Source: Apostichopus japonicus (lineage: Eukaryota; Echinodermata; Holothuroidea; Aspidochirotida; Stichopodidae). From it: a stretch of 60,000 nt of DNA. Location of the stretch: assembly GCF_037975245.1 (NCBI RefSeq), contig NC_092565.1, positions 18,209,999 to 18,269,998 of the forward strand, read 5' to 3'. Under the pieces are notes generated by a model. It searched no databases and was not told the DNA's origin. It worked only from the letters and a program-made list of their open reading frames with translations. Position 1 is the stretch's first letter. The number at the start of each line of letters is the position of its first letter. A program made the translations under genes and the position numbers. Below, piece after piece: positions 11,766 to 22,134 of the stretch.

Positions 11766-14267
11766 GAACATTTGAACATGGAACATCTTTCCACGTGACT
11801 CAAAGAAAGTTTCACTGATACTATATACTATATAAATATGCTAGATATTCAAATATGGTCACCTTTGTTCAAAATTCTTAAACTGTTTTTATCACAACCT
11901 TCGAGGAAATTTTCCAATACTGGGATATTCAGTATATATAAATATAATTTGGGCCTATGCTGACTACCTTTAAAGCATCTTGCGTGCACACTTAGGGGAA
12001 ATTTTTCCTCGCTTCGAGCAGTTCATTCACAACCTTTACAAGTTTAATTCACATTCTGATCAAAAGATTGATGAAACCACAGCAAAATCAGCAAGATCAT
12101 TATTACAGTTGTCCTTACTGTAGGCTTTAAAATATACCCTAAGTACAGTATTGCAAGTTTACCATACTGTATAACATCATTGTGTTACTTTATTATAAGG
12201 CTAGAGTTTAGGCTAGAGGCTAATTGGCCTTTTAAAGTTAGCTAAATTGCTCCAAGCAAAACTAGTAGGATTTGCGCTAGATATTCATTTATCCCTAGCT
12301 TATTGCTTAATATACTTGAGTAGGCCCAGAATTCTGGACTTTGAGGTAAAAGTCACATCCTCATGGCTCACATACAGTACAGTGTCTCCAAACAAGACTA
12401 GGTCAACATCCACACTATGTTTGTTTGCTGAACTATACTTGTAATAGTGATTATCATAACACCCTGGCCAACATGGTGATTACAGCATGTTCGTCTATCA
12501 TACTGTAATTATTGCTCAGTATGGGTGAAAACTGTAAATTGCAGAATGAATCCATATAATTGGTGATGCAGAAGTTTAGCGTATTAACACAGAATTAGTA
12601 TATTTTCTATGCAGTGGCCTAAGTTAAAGCCCTGGGCAGGCCGACTTTAATGTCAATCTCAGTTCAGAGATTAAAACTGAAAAAAATAACTATGATTTTT
12701 GGAACTCCAAATCCAGTAGTAATTTAACATAACTTATCCAACAAAGGAAGTGTACGTTATTGTATGCAAATATACTGTGTAACCCGGGCTACAATTTAAG
12801 TAGAATCAGTTCTGGGACTTTTATTCCTTTATATTATTTTTCCTAGTAACTTATTCAACCATGACAACCTTCTAGTCAAATTGACTATTCAGGTCACTTC
12901 GCTTATCTCTTACCAGTCACCCCTCATTAACCTAATCTACTGTCTTAGACTCCAACCACTTAATCTTCCCTCCGCAATTTTACCATTCAGGAGAGTGACC
13001 TGCAGTACATTACATTACTGTACATGTATAATGAGATCAACATGCTTGGTGAGAAAAAAACATTCATGAGGAGTTAAATGTTTATAACTATATAAATTCC
13101 TTTCCAAACTTCAGGCTGGTTTCCTTTAAGACTGATAGGTATTTGAATGCAAAATATAGGTCTTGATTCATCTTTCTAGATTGCTCAACAATCTGACCAT
13201 TTTGTATTAGTATTTTGTTCTTTCTGGATACCTGGGATTCCAATAAGTTATTCCTTTTACTGTTGGTCTGTGTGGTATGTTGTGTGACAGGCAGTACAGT
13301 AACTAATTAATATGCAAGCTTGGGAGGATTCAAGATTGATGTACATACTGTACAACAACATCACCTGTACCTTAACCTTTGCGCCCATAAGCATACAGAT
13401 TTTCTTGCATGGTGTAAATTTAAGATAAGATGGGCTTGACTAAGACAAACAGCAGATCCTGAGGACTGTTTCAGCATATTCTAAGCCTTGTGACAATATG
13501 TCTACATTGTTTTTTACAGTACTGATAGTAGTTCAATGCCTAAACCTACATTACTGTACTCTACTACTCTGTATTACTTACAGGAATACATGGAACACAT
13601 ATAACCAAAACAACACACAAAGATCTCTAAGTACATTATCTTGAGGGGTACTGTACATGTCACTCTAACAGGATGAGACAAAATACTGAACCATCATTAT
13701 TGGTCTATGTGATAAATGTGCAGTCATTGTCATAAACAACTTCATCATTGAAGAGCTAAGTTGCAAGAAAAGTACTATTCCCTTTGGAACTTATGATGGA
13801 TTAATTGTTCTCTTACACAGCAAGTCTAAATATGACATGTGCTTCATTTTCTTTTTCTCTCTGTAATGGACATGGGTTTTAATAATGCTGACTAAATAGT
13901 GGGTATAAAAGATTGAACCTACTGTATCATATCAACATGAACTATGGATTGCATTGGTATTCAAGTGTCACCACAGTTTAACAGTCTGCCTTCAAAATAT
14001 GAAAGATTAACAAAGATCCTAGTAGCATTATCACATCACCAGATTTAAGTACAAAATGACAGTTCTTAGACACAGTTCTTAAACAAGCATACCTGTATCT
14101 CCTAAACAGAGGAAGATTTTTTCTTACAGTACTTAGCTGTTTGATGAAATTTTGTAAAATGTACATTACTCTATATAACAAAATGAGAGCAAAAACTGTC
14201 ACTCACCCAGCTAAATTTTTCAATTACTAGCTGACTCAATGATAGGAAGTGGTAAAGGCATGTGCAA
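11766..14267. other. Gene-poor intergenic DNA
   Basis: No gene, SINE or TIR element is recognised. The short open frames here lack any recognised domain or splice context. TACTGTA/TACAGTA words are frequent. Confidence 0.5.
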
Positions 14268-15143
14268 GATCAAGGCTACAGTGTAGGGCCCATTAATATC
14301 ACCACTGATCAAGGCTACAGTGTAGGGCCCATTAATATAACCACTGATCAAGGCTACAGTGTAGGGCCCATTGAAGTACAGTAACCATTGATCAAGGCTA
14401 TAGTGTAGGGCCCATTAATATAACCACTGATCAAGGCTACAGTGTAGGGCCCATTAATATAACCACTGATCAAGGCTACAGTGTAGGGCCCATTAATATA
14501 ACCACTGATCAAGGCTACAGTGTAGGGCCCATTGATGTACAGTAACCACTGATCAAGGCTACAGTGTAGGGCCCATTAATATAACCACTGATCAAGGCTA
14601 CAGTGTAGGGCCCATTAATATAACCACTGATCAAGGCTACAGTGTAGGGCCCATTAATATAACCACTGATCAAGGCTACAGTGTAGGGCCCATTAATATA
14701 ACCACTGATCAAGGCTACAGTGTAGGGCCCATTAATATAACCACTGATCAAGGCTACAGTGTAGGGCCCATTAATATAACCACTGATCAAGGCTACAGTG
14801 TCGGGCCCATAATATAACCACTGATCAAGGCTACAGTGTAGGGCCCATTAATATAACCACTGATCAAGGCTACAGTGTAGGGCCCATTAATATAACCACT
14901 GATCAAGGCTACAGTGTAGGGCCCATTAATATAACCACTGATCAAGGCTACAGTGAGAGCCCATTAATATAGCCACTGATCAAGGCTACAGTGTAGGGCC
15001 CATTAATATAACCACTGATCAAGGCTACAGTGTAGGGCCCATTAATATAACCACTGATCAAGGCTACAGTGTAGGGCCCATTAATATAACCACTGATCAA
15101 GGCTACAGTGTAGGGCCATTGATATAACCACTGATCAAGGCTA
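14268..15143 (+). repeat. 39-bp satellite-like tandem array, about 22 copies
   Basis: Unit of 39 bases containing GATCAAGGCTACAGTGTAGG followed by GCCCATTAATATAACCACT. Two or three units carry a longer variant with GTACAGTAACCA. Because 39 is three times 13, the minus strand shows long open frames repeating a 13-residue unit (ISGYINGPYTVAL); these are a by-product of the period. Confidence 0.97.
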
Positions 15144-15980
15144 ATAAATAACAAATTTGTTCAAAGTTTCTATCCATGATGACTCTTGAAACAAAATCGT
15201 ACAGCGTACCTACAGTAATAGTAGCATAGTTTAAACGTACACTTCAATGATGCATTATGACTTCATTATACAGTAGTATATATCTGGCAGTATCAAATTA
15301 TGTTTCTTTTTGTAGAGGAAAAAAAATAATCATCTGAATCATGAAATACAAACAAATTAATTTAGAAAGGGTATTAGAAATTCTTATCCAAAATTACCAT
15401 GGAGTTTGAATCAGTGATTATATCAGTAATATGTTATTTTACAATATTAACATATCTATAGAAGGGTCATGTATGACATTGCAAAATTGGTATATTGTTG
15501 TTGTTCAGTGTGTGTGAAAATACCTCATGACACACTTGAAAGCATTTGTTATACAGTACATGCAAAGTATTGCACAGTACTTGGAGGTATGACAGCACTA
15601 CTCTACATGTGTCCTATATATACACACAGTATTGTAGTTACTGTACATTAAAAAAGTGCTATTGATTTAATATTGATATCTGTCCATAATCACAGGTTAG
15701 AAGTAAATGGAAGGTTTTTTATGGTAACACAATAACAATATCTACGTAACTTACCATATTTTATTGGCAGTCAGTGTCATCCTATTATTACGCATATAGG
15801 CTTATAGTATACAGTAGCCTTGATATCTCATTCAGTTTGTTAACTTCATTATAAATCACATGCATAAGTTGTATATAGTAACTTTGTGTTCAAAGATGTG
15901 GAAAAATGAGGGTGAGGGGTATCGGGCAGGTTGCTGTCAACATTGGTTCTCACTCATCTGGACAGGTTCACAGTACTGAG
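15144..15980. other. Intergenic DNA without recognised features
   Basis: AT-rich, with no supported gene or element between the 39-bp array and the next hAT-like element. Confidence 0.5.
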
Positions 15981-16494
15981 CAGTGTTACCAGCGGCACAT
16001 GCCAAAAAAACGCTAGATTTGCAAAAATAAAATCCCAGAAAACGCTAGATATAGATTTTCATGAACATATGTAATGTAGCCTAATTACCTTGCATCACAA
16101 GTTGCACTTATTCATATGATAGACAGTTTTATGATTATTTTAACAAAATTCTAGTAATAATGGCTCAGAATCATAACAAAACAACTGTACTGTAGAATCA
16201 ACAAAATTACAACTAATTCTCGTCTCAGTCCGTTGACCAGCTCAGTTCCACATAATAAATATAAGCGATAACATTGTGTAAAAGTAACATATAAATAGGT
16301 TCATTGTGTTGCCAAGCGGTAATTTCACCTCGAATGTTTCTGATATGTGCAATTTTTTTTGTGAACCATCAATTTCGGGCAAAAGACGCTAGATTTGGCC
16401 AATTTTGAAAAAGCATACGCTAGAACACCAGGAAAGTCTAAAAATGCTAAATCTAGTGTAAAAACGCTTACGCTGGTAACACTGGTACTGAGGT
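15981..16494. mobile_element. hAT-like MITE, 514 bp, TSD GTACTGAG
   Basis: Ends are inverted repeats: the left starts CAGTGTTACCAGCG and the right, read on the other strand, starts CAGTGTTACCAGCG. It is flanked by a perfect 8-base duplication GTACTGAG (15973-15980 and 16495-16502), the size made by hAT transposases. The word CGCTAGATTT or close variants recurs near both ends, resembling subterminal transposase-binding repeats. There is no coding capacity for a transposase. Confidence 0.92.
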
Positions 16495-16502
16495 ATCTAA
16501 AG

Positions 16503-18102
16503 AGTCGGAATAATTTGGGGTTCAAATGTTTCGTAGCAGTTTTGAAGGCACTGGATTTCATCACTCACCGAATACTCTGGTTTAATTCTGTGTACACTAT
16601 TGCTCTACACAATAGCAACTTGACCTATTTTGAGACATTAAATCATTCCCTGACAGTACAGTAGTTAACTTATTCCTACTTTAAATTGTTCCTACATTGG
16701 ACTTTCAGTACGCTCTGCACATGGTCTGTACAGTTTAGAGACTGTCCCTGATAACATTACATGAAACACTTCTAAATTACCACATATATACTGTACATGT
16801 GAGACCTCAAGTATTTCACCTTGAACAAGGGTCACCGTCTTTTGTTGATATGTAACTGAAGTACTGTACACTTTGTATAGTGTCTTGCCAGTGTAGAGTA
16901 CTGTACTTAGAGTACAGTACAGTAGTTACAGTACTGTACAACAAGTGTACATCTCCACTTTGTCTGGCAGACACCCGACATGTAAGTCCCACTGTATCTT
17001 TAACACTGCCAGTGAAATGTGCCTGATTTAGCTAAGTTGTAAATTGCACTCTTCTGTGATTGTTTATTTATTTTATAACTTTTGTTCAAACGTATGGGCA
17101 AATTTATTAATTAATAATAAGTAGGCACAGTACAATAAGAAAAATATTGTGTACATACTGTATACTATAAGATCAGATTTAAAAATCCATACTGTTGACG
17201 AACAATTATGTTTGAATTGTAAGACAGACGTAACATGCATCTGTAGTGAAATGCAATTTGCATACTTTGCTAAGAAACCTATTTTCATTTGAAGCTGACT
17301 ATGATATTTGATTTTTGTTATTCACTACTGTACAGTAGTACAGCATGTACAGTACGGTACCCTTCGTTTTTAAACCACAACTGGACATTTAAGACAAAAT
17401 CAGTGGGTAGGTTACATGTATTACAGTATGAATTTAATGAGCCTATAATATTTCAACTTTATGATTCTGTGTAATGTTTCAAAAAAGGAAGTACATAAAA
17501 ACGTTCAGTTTCATAAAAAGGAACATCGTTTAAGCTGCTTATCTGACGAACCATGAAAATGACAAGGTTTCCCCCAAGCTGAGTTTTCCAAAAACGTTTC
17601 ATTAATTAAGAAATTAATTATGGAAAGCATCCAAAAATTTATCCGCTTTAAAGACAGATTTCATTCATGTATTCTGTTACGCCATGCCTCTTGATTTAAA
17701 CAAGTCAATGAGAGAATGCACTATATAATGCATATTCAGTGCGACTAGTGACAACAATAAATATGCAAAACCTAGCCTATGGTTATACATAATACTACAC
17801 TTGGTATCGCAGACCTTCCATCATCTTCACAATCTCTCTCTGGCTAGACCTAACAGCGTATTTTTATTAGAACTAGTAGGTCTCAGACTAGGCTACTAAT
17901 ATAATAAACAACAGTTGTTATTATGACGCCTAAGCCACAACAAATATGGGCCCGGCAAGGGTTAATGAAATATGGAGTACAAGTTACATACCGGGTTGCT
18001 TCCAATTCTACATTTAACTCAAGTTTAGAATCTTTTTCAATTTAGAAAGTCATTTCAGATGCGAAAACTGTAGATTGCTCTTGGATGACAAACCCAACTT
18101 AC
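16503..18102. other. Intergenic DNA rich in TACTGTACAGTA-type words
   Basis: No gene recognised. Overlapping palindromic TACAGTACTGTA words are dense at 16900-16945 and 17325-17360. Confidence 0.5.
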
Positions 18103-18190
18103 TGTGACCCGGCCAGGTATCAAACCCGGAACCTCGCGAATACTAAGCCTCATTGCTTCAAATGCCACGGCCTTTTCCACTTGGCCACAT
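18103..18190 (-). mobile_element. tRNA-derived SINE head or tRNA pseudogene (Leu/Ser-like)
   Basis: On the minus strand GTGGCCAAGTGGAAAAGGCC resembles an A box region and GGTTCCGGGTTTGATACC a degenerate B box; the length of the arm between them suggests a type II tRNA ancestor. The acceptor stem does not pair convincingly and no second copy is present in the window, so SINE versus tRNA pseudogene is open. Confidence 0.6.
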
Positions 18191-19528
18191 CACAGAAACT
18201 GGTTTGAATCTTGTCCTAGTTGCCAAAACTTTCTTTGACCTTTTTCACAGTTGAAATATCAACAGCTCATCAACATATTTGTTAATGTCAACTCCAAAAG
18301 CTGTCTTTAAATTTAGTCTCATTTGCAATCTATACTAAACAGCCAATAAAGGAATTGTAATAGTGTTTGTAACCAACAATTATGTAGTTACGTCATTAGT
18401 CTTGTTTGGGAAGGACTTGACTGCAGTGACATCATCAGTTTAAGATCTACAGTAGTCAAATGTGAGTCAGCAAAGTAAAGAAAAACAATTGTTAACAGAC
18501 ATTGTAAATTGTGCAACAAGATACTACTAGTAGGCTAGATTATACAATATATACTTTTGATGTCAGACCTTCCTTCTTATAAAACGACCCTCCTGAAAGA
18601 GATAGGAGTTTGCGATAACTAACCAACTACACTAACTGTAAGTATGGTAAGTACCATTGGTAAAGTCTCTGCAGTATACGTACAGGAAAGTTGGCCTAGT
18701 GATGATGGAAATTGCTTTTAAATAAAGGAACAAGGAAGGCGGAAATTTACAAGACCACAATAGAACAGAACAAACACTCAAAATTTGAATCAACACAATC
18801 TAGGCATAGGACAATAGACAAAGCTACTGCACTATATACTTCATACTTATACTACGATGTTGTACAATACAGTATAGGTGACACAAAGAAGACAACCAAC
18901 CTTTGGTATGTTGTTACCTTAAAACCTTGTGAGAAATGGGAAAGTCTGTGCCTGGAAATATTTTCCTTTGTATAGTTTCATAAGCCACTGCATCTTTAAA
19001 GATTAGACAAACCCTTAAAACATTATTGGTCTCTGTGAAGGAGGTAACTTTTATGAACAACATTCCCACCTAAGGGAATATTTTATTCCACTTGGGAGAT
19101 ATTGTATCACAGGTTTAATGTACCTCAACTTCATTCACACACAACGCTGCCGACTGGATCAAATCTAAATATGACATCATCCGGTCACATGTGCTGCAAA
19201 TTCTTATATTTTATTTATTGATTACAATGTTTATTTTTTGTAAATTGAATTTGAGTTTTGCAAATATTTACTCTTAACATGGCCTACAGTATATATTATT
19301 TGGTTTCAATATCAACACTTACAGTATTTTAACTTCAAAATATGAAGAAAAGACAAACAATGAGAAGCTAAATGTTCCCTGAGCCTAGTGACTCTATGAC
19401 ATCACAAATTTACAAAATGACAGCCCAGAGACATGTCAATTAAACTAGGATATCTCCCAAACAGGTTCAACAAGATTTGTCTTAGCTGTTTGGGGAGTTG
19501 CTCATCTCAAATAACTCTATCATATATG
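18191..19528. other. Intergenic DNA without recognised features
   Basis: No conserved gene, SINE or TIR pair is seen. The 87-codon open frame at 18712-18975 has no recognisable domain and an unremarkable composition. Confidence 0.45.
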
Positions 19529-19768
19529 TTGGTTTGGTGTATGTCCCCTTTAAGGTTTGATTGTTGGTTGGGTGTATGTCCCCTTTTAGGTTTGTTGGTT
19601 GGTTGTATGTCCCCTTTAAGGTTTGATTGTTGGTTGGGTGTATGTCCCCTTTAAGGTTTGATTGTTGGTTGGGTGTATGTCCCCTTTAAGGTTTGATTGT
19701 TGGTTGGGTGTATGTTCCCTTTAAGGTTTAATTGTTGGTTGGGTGTATGTCCCCTTTAAGGTTTGATC
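19529..19768 (+). repeat. 35-bp minisatellite, about 6-7 copies
   Basis: Unit TTGGTTGGGTGTATGTCCCC followed by TTTAAGGTTTGATTG. One unit is a shorter variant (TTTGTTGGTTGG). Confidence 0.95.
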
Positions 19769-19917
19769 AGCACCTGTCATTTCTATTGCAAAACACATTG
19801 CTCACAAGAGTACAATGTGTAAACTTTTCAAAGAAAGGCAAAATGTGTAGTTAAATATTAGCAGACAATGACATGGTATAAGAAAAGAATAGAAAGAAAT
19901 AAGAGAAAATGGTTAGA

Positions 19918-20117
19918 CAGGGGCGTAGCGAGGAATTGTGTTGTGTTGGCCGAAAATGCCTCCCAGATCGCTGGAAATGGCACTTCCCTGGCCTTGTAAG
20001 TTGCATCTAAGCATTTCTATTTTGAAATTACTAGCGATATCATAAAAAAATACAACAAATATACTCAAGGGGGGGCGGTCGCCCCTTTGCCCTCCCCCCC
20101 CCTTGGCTACGTGCCTG
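19918..20117. mobile_element. hAT-like MITE, 200 bp, TSD TGGTTAGA
   Basis: The left end is CAGGGGCGTAGCGAGG and the right end, reversed, is CAGGCACGTAGCCAAGG. A perfect 8-base duplication TGGTTAGA flanks it (19910-19917, 20118-20125). It contains, inverted, an internal core (19955-19989) also found in three other elements of this window (near 39870, 43420 and 43900). Confidence 0.9.
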
Positions 20118-20399
20118 TGGTTAGAAATCTTGTAGGAAACAGGCCAAATGGAAACCCAGTGAACCCATATCGATGTGGATCATATATTGTACATACTTAC
20201 ACTCATACACAAGAGATGTACAGACATTATGATAATAATCATGAGTGACAACTTTCTACTGTATATGGACAGGTCACAGAAAGGACCACGAAGTGTCATT
20301 TACCTCATGCAGCAAGTGTTGGATGAAGTTTTAGCCACCGCCAAATATGATTTGGATAAATAATCTCACGCATTATTTTCTATTTATAGCCACACAAAA

Positions 20400-20494
20400 A
20401 AACTATGCCACGAAATATTGGGGGGGATATTAGATACTATATCCCCCTACCTAATATATTGTCCCCCCGTCGCCCCCCCCCCCATGATCGCCGC
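20400..20494 (-). mobile_element. Right-end fragment of a hAT-like element (related to 42813-44037)
   Basis: The stretch ends GATCGCCGCCCATG, identical to the right terminus of the element at 42813-44037, and is preceded by the same kind of G/C runs. No matching left end or target duplication was found, so it is probably a deleted copy. Confidence 0.6.
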
Positions 20495-22061
20495 CCATGC
20501 ATGTGCAAGTAGTGTAATTCATCATGCAGTTGCTATTCGTTGTGGTTATTGTATAGATCTGTAAAATTCTACGTAACAGTTAGTAGAATATATGAGACTT
20601 CTGTTGAGCTTGATCGTTAAGTTTTAACAATCAGTATACACCTGCCTGTGTGTAAACAATTGGTGCAGGACGGTACCACACTACACTGTATGTGTACAGT
20701 TACTTCCTGCTAACATACAACTGTACAGTACTGTAGACAGAAGCTGGTCAGTACTACTGTAGATACTATATTGTGTGGTAGAAATAGTAGTAATTATGTT
20801 AACAATAACAATGATTATGTATTGTGTGTGGGAGGAAAAAGCTCTCCCATTCCATTGTTGTAACTTAAGTACTGTATGAATTGGTACAGTAGGTTATGGC
20901 TGTACATTCACTCCTGTACAGTACTGTAGTTACTACTCTTGAGGTAGTGTTATCAGGGAGTTGTTATGGAACAACCCCCTGGTGTTATATAGCACTTAGT
21001 ACTGAAGTTTGCATATAATTTCCTTCAGTCTGTTATGCAGTGTCATTAACTATTTTTACAGTATATACTGTAATCCCATCCAGTGAAAATGACGACAACA
21101 AAAATTTTAAGCAACTTTATGAGAAATCCCCACTTTGCTATTATTTTACCGTTTACACCCATAGTAACCTTCATAGCAATATTTAGGTGTATTAAATTTC
21201 TCCTCCTATTTCACCAAGGGTCTCCCTTCAGTCTCCCCAGTCCATCCAGTGTTCCTTCTGAGTCACCTGCCCCCCCCCCCACTTTTAGTCATATTGCTTG
21301 TTGCTTCCAGCTTTTTGTGGTGATGTAATTTTCAATTTTTCAGCGTGTGTACCCATACACTGTGGCATACAAGTAGATGGCTGTCCTAGCTTGAGTTCAT
21401 ACCAATGTGGACGGGATAAATTTCTTTAAATTCAATTATTGTATTTCTTATCACACAAATTGATATAATCATATCCTGTTGGTTTTTATCATCTCAACCA
21501 CTGGTGGAGCTTTCTTTCAAACACTAACCTTTATTACGTATCTCTCACTCCAAATCACCGCATTTAATATATATGTTAGAACAGCACGATGCAGGAATTT
21601 CCAAACAATTTATAATTTTTCTGTTGATAATTTATCTCAATTGCTTACTGCTCTGATATGTGTCTCCGAGCTCTTTGATATAAAAAAAAATTATCCCATG
21701 GATGTTCTTTTCTTCATCGTTTTCTCTTTCTCTTTTAATTCAGATGGAGAAGAACCTGTAAAGATCGACTTAAGGAAGGACGGTTTCTTATATTTCATAA
21801 TTTACCTGTTTCCAATAGTTATTTGCAAGACCAAAGTTATGACACATTCAGATGTAAAAATTAAAAACAATACAAGAGAAATGACTTCCTGCAGGATACT
21901 ACGTCAGAAGATCTGGATATTCTAGATCCTTTGAGGAAACCTGAGAAAACAAATCTCATCAAAACAGAACTCTACTTACATTCGAATCTTAAAGCCTGTG
22001 ACGAATCATTGATGTGATCTCGATCTTTCCTCAAGAAGAAGATAAACCAAGAAACTGTAGA
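20495..22061. other. Upstream region of the UBTD gene
   Basis: Contains many TACTGTACAGTA words (20690-20940). A possible splice acceptor (TTTTAATTCAG, ending 21743) opposite the start codon at 22062 could begin a 5' UTR exon; directly after it is a 5-codon upstream ORF (21744-21761). No TATA box is clear. The 148-codon open frame at 21479-21925 has no recognised domain and is AT-biased. Confidence 0.3.
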
Positions 22062-22134
22062 ATGGGAGGCTGCTTAGGCACCTCCCATGACTCGAACAAT
22101 GCCAGGGCAGATATGAATGCAGAGATCGGGTCGA
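22062..22134 (+). CDS. UBTD2: UBTD first coding exon
   Basis: It encodes [20 protein letters not shown] and four more codons, then ends in phase 1 at a strong GTAAGT donor. The split codon joins TG at 26814 to make ATG, so the protein reads on as [10 protein letters not shown]. Selected as exon 1 by its position-for-position match with the short, variable N terminus of vertebrate UBTD2 (MGGCVG start) and by exact phase. Confidence 0.88.

Noticed and set aside
14515-15154. Two long minus-strand ORFs repeating ISGYINGPYTVAL
   Set aside because: They follow from a 39-bp tandem repeat whose period is a multiple of three; there is no splice or start context.
21479-21925. 148-codon plus-strand ORF upstream of UBTD
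   Set aside because: AT-rich, hydrophobic by composition, no recognised domain, and it overlaps a likely leader region.
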